A DNA stretch of 64,000 nucleotides from positions 124,001 through 188,000 of the forward strand of contig CALKYE010000166.1 of assembly GCA_938003765.1 (NCBI GenBank). The letters run 5' to 3'. Below are positions 24,852 through 34,060 of this stretch, in pieces; the stretch's first letter is position 1, and each line of letters begins with the position of its first letter. A program made the position numbers and the translations under genes. The notes below the pieces were generated by a model, which was not told the DNA's origin, did not search any database, and saw nothing but the letters and a program-made list of their open reading frames with translations. Source of the stretch: an uncultured Planctomycetia bacterium. Its GTDB lineage: Bacteria; Planctomycetota; UBA1135; GCA-002686595.

Positions 24852-25580
24852 TCAGCGTCGACGCGTGAAGGCCGGGTCCTCGAAGCGCCGTGTAAGTTCC
24901 TTGGCGAGCGAACGCTCCGCCGCGTCCGGCGCGCCCGGTCGGAAGTGCGCGCCCAACTCCTGCGCCCACTGCTTCAGCCAGACGTCGGCGAACTGGTGCG
25001 GCGTGACACCCTTGCGCACGTCCGCGACGCTGGCGATCGCGCCTTCGAACGGCGTCGTGTCGAGCTTGATCGAGCCGTGGTGCAGCACGCGGCCGCCCTT
25101 GCGACGCTGAGCCGAGCCGACGCCCTTGCGCTGATTCCAGACCAGATCGAGGGCGCTCGAGTCGTGGAAGCACATGCCCGTGCCCTCGCAGTCGCTCGCG
25201 AGCGGAGCCTCGCCGCGCGGCTGCGCTTCGACCCCGAACTCGGCGAGCGCGCGAGCCAGCGCTGCGTGCACGCGCGCGTAGGACTGTCCGATCGATCCGG
25301 CGTAGAGCGGGTGGTCGAGATCGACGCAGATCGAGAAGGTCAGCTCGCGCTGGTGGTGGATCGCGCCGCCGCCGGTGATGCGCCGCACGACGGACGTGGC
25401 GCGCTGCGCAGCCGGCACTTCATCGAAGCGCTGGAAGTAGCCCAGCGACAGCGCGGCCGGTCGCCACGTGTACAGCCGCAGCGTCGGCGGCGCGCCGGGC
25501 GACTCGAGCAGGGCCTGATCGAGCCCCATGTTCCACGCCGGCGGCGCGTCCCAGGTCGTGATCAGCCGCCAGTCCTTCAC
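24852..25580 (-). CDS. Lipoate-protein ligase family protein (LplA/LipM-like)
   Basis: This 242-residue protein belongs to the biotin/lipoate ligase fold family. It has NMGLDQALLE near the N-terminus, LYTWRPAALSLGYFQ, the lipoyl-AMP binding motif RRITGGGAIHH, and HHGSIKLDTTPF with the catalytic Lys. It transfers lipoate or octanoate to a lipoyl domain; whether the donor is free lipoate (LplA) or octanoyl-ACP (LipM) cannot be told by eye. It begins 100 bases after gcvH, whose product is the substrate for lipoylation. GTG start; the N-terminal KDWRLI is typical of the family. Confidence 0.85.
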   Translation of the reverse strand: MKDWRLITTWDAPPAWNMGLDQALLESPGAPPTLRLYTWRPAALSLGYFQRFDEVPAAQRATSVVRRITGGGAIHHQRELTFSICVDLDHPLYAGSIGQSYARVHAALARALAEFGVEAQPRGEAPLASDCEGTGMCFHDSSALDLVWNQRKGVGSAQRRKGGRVLHHGSIKLDTTPFEGAIASVADVRKGVTPHQFADVWLKQWAQELGAHFRPGAPDAAERSLAKELTRRFEDPAFTRRR

Positions 25581-25680
25581 CGGACCGTCGCCCCGCTCGT
25601 GCGCGCGCAGCTCTCCATCGTGAACGCCGTGGGTCCGGTGCGCTCCGCGCCGCCCCGCGGCGGCGCGGACAGCGCCGCGC

Positions 25681-26079
25681 TCAGTGGCCGCCGGAGGCGA
25701 CGAACTTCTCGTACTCCTCCGCCGACATCAGGCCGTCGAGGCTCTTGCGCTCGGGGCGCAGGCGGATCATCCAGCCCGCGTTCCAAGGATCCTTCGCGAG
25801 CACCTCGAGGTGCTCCTCGATGTTGACGTTGCTCTCGATCACTTCGCCCGCGACCGGCGCGTTGAGATCGCTCACGGCCTTGACCGACTCGATCTCGCCG
25901 AAGGTCTCGCCCGCATTGAGCGTGCGGCCCGGCTCGGGCAGGTCGCAGTACACCAGGTCGTCTTCGTTGCCGTTCGAGAGCTCGCGCACGGCGAAGTCGG
26001 TGATTCCGATCAGCATGGTCTCGCCGTCGGGCTTGACCCATTCGTGTGTCTGCGTGTAGCGGCGGTCGTTGGGGCGCAT
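25681..26079 (-). CDS. gcvH: Glycine cleavage system H protein
   Basis: This 132-residue protein is a complete H protein, beginning RRYTQTHEWV and carrying the lipoyl-lysine (K67) in GEIESVKAVSD, followed by the DLNAPVAGEVIESN strand and a GWMIRLRP ending. GcvH shuttles the aminomethyl group between the P, T and L proteins. It lies 71 bases after gcvT and 100 bases before a lipoate ligase gene, so the operon makes both acceptor and modifying enzyme. The ATG at 26079 gives the family-standard N-terminus; the frame is open far upstream, antisense to nothing relevant. gcvP is not in the window. Confidence 0.95.
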   Translation of the reverse strand: MRPNDRRYTQTHEWVKPDGETMLIGITDFAVRELSNGNEDDLVYCDLPEPGRTLNAGETFGEIESVKAVSDLNAPVAGEVIESNVNIEEHLEVLAKDPWNAGWMIRLRPERKSLDGLMSAEEYEKFVASGGH

Positions 26080-26150
26080 GGGGAGAGAAGCGGTAGGGGA
26101 GAGAAGTGGAGGGAGCTCCGGCGCGAGCGCGAGGCGCCCGCGGCGGCGAA

Positions 26151-27248
26151 TCACTTGCGGGTGCGGGAGAAGAACGGGAGTTCGCGGACAACGCAGGGCT
26201 GGCGCTTGCCTTTGAAGTCGATCTCGAGCGCCGTGCCCGCGCGCTCGTTCCCCAGCGCCACGTAGGCGCTGGCGATGTTCGTCGAAAGCGTCGGCGACGG
26301 CGCGCCGGAGCACACGTAGCCCACCTCGCGCTCGCCGGCGAAGAGCTTGTGGCCCTGGCGCGGGACGCGCGGACCGTCGCTCGTGATGCCGACCAGTCGT
26401 TGGCGCGGCGCAGCCTTCACCGCGCTCAGCGCTGCACGCCCGATCCAGTCGCCCTTCTCTTCCTTGAACGACACGCCGAAGTCGAGCCCGGCCTCGATGG
26501 GGTTGTGCGTGGCGTCGATCTCGTGGCCGTACAGCGGCATGCCCGCCTCGAGGCGCAGGATGTCGCGCGCACCCAGGCCGATCGGGCGCACGCCCGCGTC
26601 GCGTCCAGCTTCCAGCACGGCGTTCCACACGCGCTCGCAGTGCGCGTTGTCGACGTAGATCTCGAAGCCGTCCTCGCCGGTGTAGCCCGTGCGGCTCAGG
26701 CGCGTGTTCGCCAGCCCGCAGACCGTGCCGAAGCCGAACTTGTAGTAGCCGATGGTGGACAGGTCGAGATCGCTGACCAGCGTCTGCAGCACGGCGTGCG
26801 CGCGCTGGCCCTGGAGCGCCAGCATGCCCGTGCGCTCCGTCTGGTCGTCGATCTGCACGTCGAAGCCGCGCGCCTGCTCGCGCAGCCAGGCCAGGTCTTC
26901 GACGGTGTTGCCGGCGTTCACCACCAGGTAGACCGAGTCGGGCTGGCGGTACACCAGCAGGTCGTCGATCGGGTTGCCGTCCGCGCGGCAGAACAGCGAG
27001 TAGCGGATCGCGCCGACGGGGATCTTCGCCACGAAGTTCGTGCACACGCGGTCGAGCATCCGCACCGCGTCGGGGCCGCTGATCAACACGCGGCCCATGT
27101 GGCCCAGGTCGAACAGGCCCGCGGCGCTGCGGACGCACTGCACCTCTTCGAGGATCGGCCCGTACTGCACCGGCATGCGCCAGCCGCCGAAGTCGATCAA
27201 CTTCGCGCCGAGCGCGGCGTGCACGTCGTGGAGGGAGGTTTGCTTCAT
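26151..27248 (-). CDS. gcvT: Aminomethyltransferase (glycine cleavage T protein)
   Basis: This 365-residue protein starts MKQTSLHDVHAALGAKLIDFGGWRMPVQY, the standard GcvT opening, and carries GLFDLGHMGR, the folate-site Asp region, NTRLSRTGYTGEDGFEIYV and the C-terminal PTLSTNIASAYV block. The enzyme releases ammonia from the aminomethyl-lipoyl H protein and forms methylene-tetrahydrofolate. The ATG at 27248 was preferred to a longer frame extension. It is first in a minus-strand run of gcvT, gcvH, lipoate ligase and a sulfatase-like gene. Confidence 0.95.
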   Translation of the reverse strand: MKQTSLHDVHAALGAKLIDFGGWRMPVQYGPILEEVQCVRSAAGLFDLGHMGRVLISGPDAVRMLDRVCTNFVAKIPVGAIRYSLFCRADGNPIDDLLVYRQPDSVYLVVNAGNTVEDLAWLREQARGFDVQIDDQTERTGMLALQGQRAHAVLQTLVSDLDLSTIGYYKFGFGTVCGLANTRLSRTGYTGEDGFEIYVDNAHCERVWNAVLEAGRDAGVRPIGLGARDILRLEAGMPLYGHEIDATHNPIEAGLDFGVSFKEEKGDWIGRAALSAVKAAPRQRLVGITSDGPRVPRQGHKLFAGEREVGYVCSGAPSPTLSTNIASAYVALGNERAGTALEIDFKGKRQPCVVRELPFFSRTRK

Positions 27249-27471
27249 CGCGGAGGGCGCGCGGCGTTCGCGGGGGCTGGGGAGCGTGGGGCGCACCCGG
27301 AAAAAATGGCGCAGCACTCTACTTCAACCGCTGTGCGGGGGCCACGACGGGGAACGGCGCTCGGCGCCGTGAGGAGCTGTGCGCCGCGGCCGACCTCCAT
27401 CGCCGGCGCGGGGTAGCGTTCCTCAGACGCCAGCGCGCCACCGAGCGCCGCTGTCGTCGCCGCCGCCCTGC

Positions 27472-29064
27472 ATGCTCCAAACCTCGCTCCTGCGTGTCGC
27501 GTTCACCGGCCTGGTGGCCATCGCAGTGTCCCTCGAGCCGCGCGCGGCGACTCAGACGGCTCCGCCGTTCGGCGCCGGAGAGCGCTGGGGAGCGGAGGCC
27601 AGCGCTCAGGACGCATGGATCCCGCTCAGCTCGTGCTTCGCAGCCTCGGGTGAACTCGTGTGGAGCGCCGCACAGGGCGCGCAGGCGCGGCTCGAGCTGT
27701 TCGACAGCGCGCCGCTCGACGCTGCCTCGGCGCGCCGCCTGCGCGTGGACCTTCCCGGTGCGCAGGGTGTCGTCGCCGTGGCCGCTGGACGCGACCCGAG
27801 CGCGCTCTTCGCGCTCACCCAGTACCCCGGACCGAACGCGGCCCAGCGCTGGACTCAAATCGCGCGCTACGACGCGCTGGCTGCGAACCCGACGCAATAC
27901 GTGTGGGCTCGCACGCTGCCGCTGGCCGCCAATGGCGCGGTTCGTGTGATCAGCGCTCGCTCGTCGGCGCAGGTCCTGGCGGCGGTCTACGACCAGGCCT
28001 CACAGGTGCTGCTGCTGGAATGGCTCGATGCTCAGGACGGGAGCCCCGCCAGCAGCGCGACGAGCGTCACCGGCGTGCTGCGGCCGCTGGTCGCGTCGCG
28101 CGAACTCGAGCGCGTCGCGTTCGTCGCCGGCGCCCAGGCGCACGTCGTCGCGCGCTCCGGCGGTCTCGAGCACGTCGAACTGCTCGCCGCTCCGACGAAT
28201 GCGCTCGCCCTAGCCGGCAACGGCTCGCGACTCGCGGTCGGCGACGGCGCGCGCGTGCGCGTGCTCACGCGCAGCTCTTCCGGTTGGTCGACGTTGCGCG
28301 AGTTCGCGGGCGCGACGAACGAAGTGGCGACGCGCGTGGCGCTGTCCGACGACGGCGCGACGCTCGCCATCGGCTGGTGGGACTCGTTCGACGTCGCGCG
28401 CGTGCGCTTCGAGCTCTGGCGCACCGACGAAGTCGCCCCGCGCTACTCGCGTCAGCTCGCCAGTCCCTCCGCGAGCCTGCAGAATTTTCCGGAGTCGGTG
28501 CTGCTGAGCCCTGACGGCCGGCGCGCTGCCTTCGGCGCGTGGGGCAGCGGAGATGGCGCCCCGGAAGCGTTCCTCGTGGACGCGGCGAGCGGCGCCGAAC
28601 TGCTCGCGCTCGATCTGGGGGGCAGCGTGCGCGCCGCAGCGCTCGACGAGAGCGGCACCCGGCTCGCGCTGGCCGTCAAGCACGGCCACGCCAACCTGCT
28701 CGGCGCGACCGGAGGCCAGCGGCTGTTCGACACCGGCGAGCGCGAGGTGCAACTCGTTTCGGCGGCCGTGCGTGGCGCGAGCGTCCAAGTCGCGGCTCGC
28801 CGCAGTGGCGCGCGCCGCGCGTACCTGATCGGCGGACCGTTGGCGGCCCAGGCCACGCCGTTCGGCAGCGCGAGCGGCGGACTGTGGATCGAGCGCAAAC
28901 TCGCGAAGGTCTGGTCGCGCGCGACGGATTCGAGCGGTCGAGCCGACTTCCATGTGCCCGTGCCGACCAGCGGTTTTCCTGCGGACTACGTGCTGCAGGC
29001 GTACTTTCGCGGCGGCGGCGCGGCGGCCTTCTCGACCTCGCTGGCGCAACCGGTCGTGCGTTGA
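27472..29064 (+). CDS. Secreted beta-propeller-like protein, unknown function
   Basis: This 530-residue protein starts MLQTSLLRVAFTGLVAIAVSLEPRAA, a signal peptide. The mature part is Ala/Leu/Ser-rich with repeated patterns of a propeller type: several copies of a strand like VALSDDGATLAIGWW, VLLSPDGRRAAFGAW and AALDESGTRLALAVK, each about 45-60 residues apart. This is the WD40/TolB-like SPDGxxLA signature. The C-terminus (SSGRADFHVPVP...DYVLQAYF) looks like a final beta-sandwich. No catalytic motif. It is followed in the same direction, after 255 bases, by a large Ig-like lipoprotein. Confidence 0.6.
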   Translation: MLQTSLLRVAFTGLVAIAVSLEPRAATQTAPPFGAGERWGAEASAQDAWIPLSSCFAASGELVWSAAQGAQARLELFDSAPLDAASARRLRVDLPGAQGVVAVAAGRDPSALFALTQYPGPNAAQRWTQIARYDALAANPTQYVWARTLPLAANGAVRVISARSSAQVLAAVYDQASQVLLLEWLDAQDGSPASSATSVTGVLRPLVASRELERVAFVAGAQAHVVARSGGLEHVELLAAPTNALALAGNGSRLAVGDGARVRVLTRSSSGWSTLREFAGATNEVATRVALSDDGATLAIGWWDSFDVARVRFELWRTDEVAPRYSRQLASPSASLQNFPESVLLSPDGRRAAFGAWGSGDGAPEAFLVDAASGAELLALDLGGSVRAAALDESGTRLALAVKHGHANLLGATGGQRLFDTGEREVQLVSAAVRGASVQVAARRSGARRAYLIGGPLAAQATPFGSASGGLWIERKLAKVWSRATDSSGRADFHVPVPTSGFPADYVLQAYFRGGGAAAFSTSLAQPVVR

Positions 29065-29319
29065 ACGAGCTGGCGCACGCGATGCGCTCACCGACCTGGT
29101 CCGCGCGACTGAAGGCGCTCGAAGCTCGGCGCGGCGCGCGCGGAGTCGATCGTGATCCGAGTGTGGCTAAAGACCGGCGTTCGCCAGTCCCGATAGGGCC
29201 CGCGACCCCACCCCGAGCGGTCGTGCGTTCGGCGCTTCCCCAATAGGCGTCGAGCGTTGCTCCTGGAGATGTTTCCAGGGCGGCCGCGATCGAGCGTGGG
29301 GCGCACAGGACCCCTCGCG

Positions 29320-32300
29320 ATGACCCACTCCAAGATCGCCGTCTGGATTTCGTTCGCCCTGGCCTCGACGCTGGTTGGCTGCAGCAACAGCGACGGTGAG
29401 ACGAGCCTGATCCAGGTTGCGTCCGCGGTGCAAGACCTGAACGCGGACCCGGACGGCGCCACCACGGTGCTGACCCTGAGTTCGCCCGTCACCGGCCTCA
29501 CCAGCGCCAACTTCGAATCCGACGGCGGGCAGTCGCCGCAGAGCATCGTCGTCGTCGGCGCCGACGTCGCGGTGAGCTGGGACGAGCGCGTCACGCCCTC
29601 GCACCGCGTGCGCGTGGTGAACGTGCAGGGCGTGAGCGCCGCGTACGTCGACGTCGAGACCAGCGACGACAGCGCGCCGACGTTCAGCGTCGTGGATGCG
29701 CTGCAAGTGGCCGGTCTGGGCGACGACGTCGTCACGCTGCAGTTCACCGGACCGCGCGTGATCGAAGCGGAAGCCGAGGACGTCGCCAACTGGACCCTCG
29801 AGGTCGGCGGCGAGTCGCTCTCGCTCGCCGGCTCGACGCTGGACTACGACCCGAACTCGGGCGAGCTCACGCTCGTCACCGGTCCTGACGCCAACCTGCA
29901 CTCGTCGTTCACGCTGACGGCGCTCGACCTGCACAGCGTCGCGGACGTCGAAGTGGACGACACGCCGGTGATCGGCGTCGCGAACGGCGACTCGAGCGCG
30001 CCCACGCTGCTCGCGGCCGAGCAGAACCTCGCCGAGGACGAGTTCGGTCGCGTGATCGACTTCACCTTCGACGAGGCCATGGACCCGCTCTTCGCGGCGT
30101 CGACGGCGCGCTTCTCGGCGAGCTCGCCGGACCTCGCCCTCGACGTGGAGCAGCCTTCGCCCGAAGTGCTGCGCGTGACCTTCAACAACCCGATGGTGCC
30201 CGGCGTCGACGACGTGACGCTCACGGCGCTGGTGGACGCGCACGGCAACGCGATGGCCAATCAGGTGACCGCGATCGTCGCGGGCAGCACGGTCGCCAAC
30301 GACTTCGACGGGACTCCGGTGATGGTGACCGTCCAGAACCTCGGCGGCGACTACCTCAGCGCCACCTTCGAGCAAGCGCTCGATCCCGACAGCGCGCTCG
30401 ACGAAACCCACTGGGAACTTGCGTACGACGACGGCGGCGGCGCCGTCGTGCTCGACCTGTCGTCGGCGACGCTGGACTACGACCTGCTCACCAAGACGCT
30501 CACCATCCAGCTCGCCGACGACTTTCTGAACGGCGCGGACTTCACGCTCGCCGGCGTGTTCGGCGACGAGCCCCTCGACGTCGACGGCGAACCCTTCACG
30601 GCCAGCTTCTCGGGAACGGTGGCCGGCGATGCGACCGCGCCCGTGCCGTTGACGGCCGTGCAGCGTCGCAACCTCGACACCTGGGGCCGCACGATCGACG
30701 TGCGCTTCGGCGAGGACCTCGACGAGAGCAGCGCTGAAGACGTCAACAACTGGAGCGTCCCCGGACTCAACGTGCAGACCGCGACGCTGGTCGCGATGCG
30801 CGTCGTGCGGCTCGTGTTCGACGACACCGCCGTCCCCGGCGACGTGACCATCTCGATCTCCGGCGTGACCGACCTGGCGGGCAACACCATGGTCGCCGTG
30901 CCGGCGCAGAGCTTCACCAGCTCCGACCTGCGTCCGCCCGCGGGCGTCTCGTCGATCGCCGAGGCCATCGAAGGCCTGGACAACGACACGCTGTACGTCT
31001 CGTTCGACGATCGCCTGATCGAGAGCGAGATCGAGGACGGCGCCAACTGGGTGCTCGAGTCGCCGATCGGAACCGTGCTCGACATGTCGAACGCCTCGAT
31101 CGTGTACGACACCGACGCGCGCACCGCCACGGTCACGCTCGGCGTGGCCACGGGCATCGACCTGCAGACCGACACGGACTACTCGCTGTCGTGGGTCGGC
31201 GTGCGCGACCTGGGCGGCAACTCGATCTCGTCGGCGGCGCTGACGGGTGAGGTCGACGCCGAAGTGGTCCTGCCCAGCGTGGTCGCGGCCTACGTCGATG
31301 CGCTCGCGCCGAACTCGCTCTACGTGCGCTTCAGCGAGCCGTGCCAGCAGCTCGACGACATCGCCGGCCTGACCGAGTTCCAGGTGTTCGACAACTCGGG
31401 GCTGCTCAAGGGCGTCGCGCTCAACGCGATCCCCGAGGCCGGCGGCCTGCGCGTCGAGCTGGTGTTCGGCTTCGCGCTGATCGCGGGTTCGGACACGCTC
31501 TCGCTGCGCGGAGTGCTGGACGCCGCGGGCAACCCGCTGTTCTCGGTCACCGACATCGCGCTGGAGAGCGAGTACGGCCTCGCGCCGACGCTCGACACGT
31601 TCCAGTCGACGTTCACCGCCGTCGAGGGCGAGCGCAACGACGTCATCGAGCTGGTGTTCGACCGCCCGATGAGCCCCTGGACCTTGCTCGATCCGGCTCG
31701 CTTCGACATCGAGCTGGGCGGCCTGGATCTCGACCTCAGCAGCGCGACGATCACGTTCGACGGCCAGTCGACGGTCACGATCGCGCTCGACGGCTCGGGC
31801 GCGCCCGACCTCGAGAACGGCGCGAGCTACGACATCACGCTGCACGACGTGTACTCGGCCCAAGGCGTGTACGCCGATCCGAACATCGTCTACAGCGTGA
31901 TCGCCGGCGGCGACGGCAGCGGTCCGAGCCTGCCCGCAGGCTGGGCGCGCCTCGACGCGTCCAGCTCGACGGACACGCTGCTGGTCGTGTTCAGCGAGGC
32001 GCTCGAGACCGTGAGCGCAGAGAACGTCGGCAACTACCTGCTCAACGGCGCGACCGCGCCCGACAGCGTGGAGCTGATCGACTGGCGCACCGTGCGCCTG
32101 GTCTTCTCCGGCGGCGTCATCGTGGGGGACACGCTCGACTTCAGCGGCGTGGCGGACCTCGCGGGCAACGTCGGCGTCGGCACGCGCGCCGTGTCGGCCG
32201 CGGACGTGAACGGACCGGTGGTGGTCTCCGCGCAGGCGCTCAGCGTCGCCGGCCCGGGCGGTGATCGCGTCGAAGTCGAGTTCAGCCGGCCGCTGGAGCT

Positions 32301-32826
32301 CGGCGAGGCGCTGACGGTGTCCAACTGGACGCTGACGATGGGCGCGCACAGCTACGACCTGACCGACGCGCGCCTGCGCTGGTCGAGCAGCGACTTCACG
32401 GTCGTGATCGAACTGCCTGTCGGCCAGGAGCTGGAGTTCGGCGCGACGGTCACCGTCGGCGCGTCGGGCCTCACCGATCTGGCGGGACTGGCGCTGAGCC
32501 CGGCCGCGAGCCTCAACGTCGCCGTGCAAGGCGACTCGACCGCGCCCGACTTCGCCGCCGCGTTCGTGAACTACCGCGTGTCGGCCAGCGGCACGGTTGT
32601 GGACGTCGTGTTCGACGAGGCCGTCGACCCCGCCTTCGCGCTGGACGCCTTCAACTGGGTCGCCAGCAACGGCGCGCTCGTGCTGGGCGTCGAGCAGCGC
32701 TCGCCCGACTACTTCCGCCTCGAGTTGAGCCTGGGCCTCGCGCCGGGCGACACGCTCGAGTTGAACGGACTTCCCGATCTGGCGGGCAACAGCTCCGGCC
32801 TGATCGTCGCCACGCCGGTTCACTGA
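29320..32826 (+). CDS. Large lipoprotein with about ten SbsA/Ig-like modules
   Basis: This 1168-residue protein has a lipoprotein signal with a good lipobox, LVGC (Cys21). The rest consists of tandem modules of about 100-115 residues, each beginning with a DSTAPDF- or DSSAPTL-type turn. Each contains a VVFDEAVDPAFALDAFNW-like strand-loop-strand (variants FTFDEAMDP, VFDRPMSPW, VRFGEDLDE, VVFSEALET) and ends with a VTDLAGN- or LPDLAGN-type loop. This is the SbsA Ig-like fold found in surface proteins, often with Ca-binding Asp-rich loops. No catalytic domain is seen, so a structural or adhesive cell-surface role is inferred. Confidence 0.75.
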   Translation: MTHSKIAVWISFALASTLVGCSNSDGETSLIQVASAVQDLNADPDGATTVLTLSSPVTGLTSANFESDGGQSPQSIVVVGADVAVSWDERVTPSHRVRVVNVQGVSAAYVDVETSDDSAPTFSVVDALQVAGLGDDVVTLQFTGPRVIEAEAEDVANWTLEVGGESLSLAGSTLDYDPNSGELTLVTGPDANLHSSFTLTALDLHSVADVEVDDTPVIGVANGDSSAPTLLAAEQNLAEDEFGRVIDFTFDEAMDPLFAASTARFSASSPDLALDVEQPSPEVLRVTFNNPMVPGVDDVTLTALVDAHGNAMANQVTAIVAGSTVANDFDGTPVMVTVQNLGGDYLSATFEQALDPDSALDETHWELAYDDGGGAVVLDLSSATLDYDLLTKTLTIQLADDFLNGADFTLAGVFGDEPLDVDGEPFTASFSGTVAGDATAPVPLTAVQRRNLDTWGRTIDVRFGEDLDESSAEDVNNWSVPGLNVQTATLVAMRVVRLVFDDTAVPGDVTISISGVTDLAGNTMVAVPAQSFTSSDLRPPAGVSSIAEAIEGLDNDTLYVSFDDRLIESEIEDGANWVLESPIGTVLDMSNASIVYDTDARTATVTLGVATGIDLQTDTDYSLSWVGVRDLGGNSISSAALTGEVDAEVVLPSVVAAYVDALAPNSLYVRFSEPCQQLDDIAGLTEFQVFDNSGLLKGVALNAIPEAGGLRVELVFGFALIAGSDTLSLRGVLDAAGNPLFSVTDIALESEYGLAPTLDTFQSTFTAVEGERNDVIELVFDRPMSPWTLLDPARFDIELGGLDLDLSSATITFDGQSTVTIALDGSGAPDLENGASYDITLHDVYSAQGVYADPNIVYSVIAGGDGSGPSLPAGWARLDASSSTDTLLVVFSEALETVSAENVGNYLLNGATAPDSVELIDWRTVRLVFSGGVIVGDTLDFSGVADLAGNVGVGTRAVSAADVNGPVVVSAQALSVAGPGGDRVEVEFSRPLELGEALTVSNWTLTMGAHSYDLTDARLRWSSSDFTVVIELPVGQELEFGATVTVGASGLTDLAGLALSPAASLNVAVQGDSTAPDFAAAFVNYRVSASGTVVDVVFDEAVDPAFALDAFNWVASNGALVLGVEQRSPDYFRLELSLGLAPGDTLELNGLPDLAGNSSGLIVATPVH

Positions 32827-32836
32827 CCGAATCGAC

Positions 32837-32861
32837 CCCGGGCTCGCAGCGCGGGCCCGGG
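32837..32861 (+). terminator. GC-rich hairpin after the Ig-like lipoprotein gene
   Basis: CCCGGGCTCGC pairs with GCGGGCCCGGG (11 pairs, one T-G wobble) around a three-base loop, 11 bases after the stop codon. There is no T-run, so termination would be weak or assisted. Confidence 0.45.
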
Positions 32862-32965
32862 AAATCCGCCCGGGTGGTTCAGAACCGCTCGGGCGGCGAT
32901 CGAAACAGGAGCCTCGCACGGCGCCGGCCCACCGGCTGCGCGCCGCACCCAGGAGCACCCCACGG

Positions 32966-34060
32966 ATGGACGCCGCGACGGACAACCAGACTAGCCACGA
33001 CGAATTCCTCGCCTCGATCGAGATCGTCGGCGCCGACGGCGCGCGGGCTGACATCAAGGAGCTCGTGGGCCGCGCCTCGGAGCTGTTCGACGACGACAGC
33101 GCGCACGCTCGCTGCGAGCAACTGTTCGAACGCCTGAGCGCGGACGCCGGCAATCGCATCGCGCTCGAGAGCGTGGTGGTCCTCGCGCTCGCCCGCCCGG
33201 ACGTGGTGGGGCGGTTGCGCCTGCCCCTCGCGCAGGAGGGCCGGCGCCTCGCCGTGCTGCTCGAGCGCGGCGGCGATGCGCAACGCGCGCAGTCGGTGCT
33301 CGAGCTCCTGCTCGCGCGCTTCCCGTCCGATCGCGCGGTCGAGCGCGACCTGTCGGGACTGATGCGCCGCAACGGCAACCTCGCGCGACTGGTCGAGCGA
33401 CACCTCAGCCGCGCCGACGAGTGCGTGCGCGACGGTCGGCGCGACGAAGCCGTGCGCTGGCTGCGCGAAGTGCTGATGCTCGATCCGCAGCGCCGCGATG
33501 TGGCGCGCATGATCCGCGACCTGAACTACGCCGACACGGAGCGCCGCGGCGCGTGGCGCAAGGGCCTGAAGGCCGCGGGCGTGTCGCTGCTGTGCCTCTC
33601 GGCGCTCTCCGGCGTGGTGTGGCGCGAAATCGACATCGACGAGCGTTTCGAGCGCATCCCGCAGGCGCCGGAGGGCGATCTGAACGCGATGCAGGCTCGG
33701 CTCAGCGCGCTCGACGAGATCGTCGACCAGAGCCCGCTGTGGATGGGGCTGTTCCGCGTCAGTCGCGAACGCTCCGGGCTGCGCGAGAAGGTCGAGCGGC
33801 TGCGCGCGGAGCGCGCCGAGGAACAAGCGCGGCTCCAGCAGGCGCGCGGCCTCGCCACGACGTTGGCGGAGTCCCAGTACTCGCTCGCGCGCCTCGCGGC
33901 GCAGCAGTACCGCTTCGATGAAATGCGCCAGCACCTCGAGTCGGCGCTGTCCTATGCCCCCGCGGATTGGAAGGAGCGCGAGCAGATCGAACGCGAGCTC
34001 GCCGCGCTCGACGAGCGCGATGCCGCGCGATCCGCCTCTTCCAAGGGAGATCGTCCGTGA
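32966..34060 (+). CDS. TPR-like membrane protein, first gene of the GTPase/LC7 locus
   Basis: This 364-residue protein has a helical N-terminal half (about residues 1-195) with TPR-like pairs, for example the segments around GDAQRAQSVLELLLARFP and GRRDEAVRWLREVLMLDP. One transmembrane segment follows (about 199-216, AAGVSLLCLSALSGVVW), then a second helical part with a coiled coil (RERSGLREKVERLRAERAEEQARLQQ) and another TPR-like pair. TPR pairs usually hold protein partners. It overlaps the next gene by four bases (GTGA) and heads a five-gene set whose other members are an LC7-bearing TPR protein, two LC7 proteins and an MglA GTPase. Its specific role is unknown. Confidence 0.6.
   Translation: MDAATDNQTSHDEFLASIEIVGADGARADIKELVGRASELFDDDSAHARCEQLFERLSADAGNRIALESVVVLALARPDVVGRLRLPLAQEGRRLAVLLERGGDAQRAQSVLELLLARFPSDRAVERDLSGLMRRNGNLARLVERHLSRADECVRDGRRDEAVRWLREVLMLDPQRRDVARMIRDLNYADTERRGAWRKGLKAAGVSLLCLSALSGVVWREIDIDERFERIPQAPEGDLNAMQARLSALDEIVDQSPLWMGLFRVSRERSGLREKVERLRAERAEEQARLQQARGLATTLAESQYSLARLAAQQYRFDEMRQHLESALSYAPADWKEREQIERELAALDERDAARSASSKGDRP

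Noticed and set aside
27249..27471. Glycine riboswitch upstream of gcvT
   Set aside because: The characteristic conserved bases and paired aptamer stems were not found; the region is only GC-rich spacer.
29167..33510. Minus-strand open frame of over 1400 codons opposite the Ig-like lipoprotein
   Set aside because: The plus strand has a lipobox and repeating modules. The minus frame is Arg/Val/His/Ala-rich without repeats that make sense as protein.
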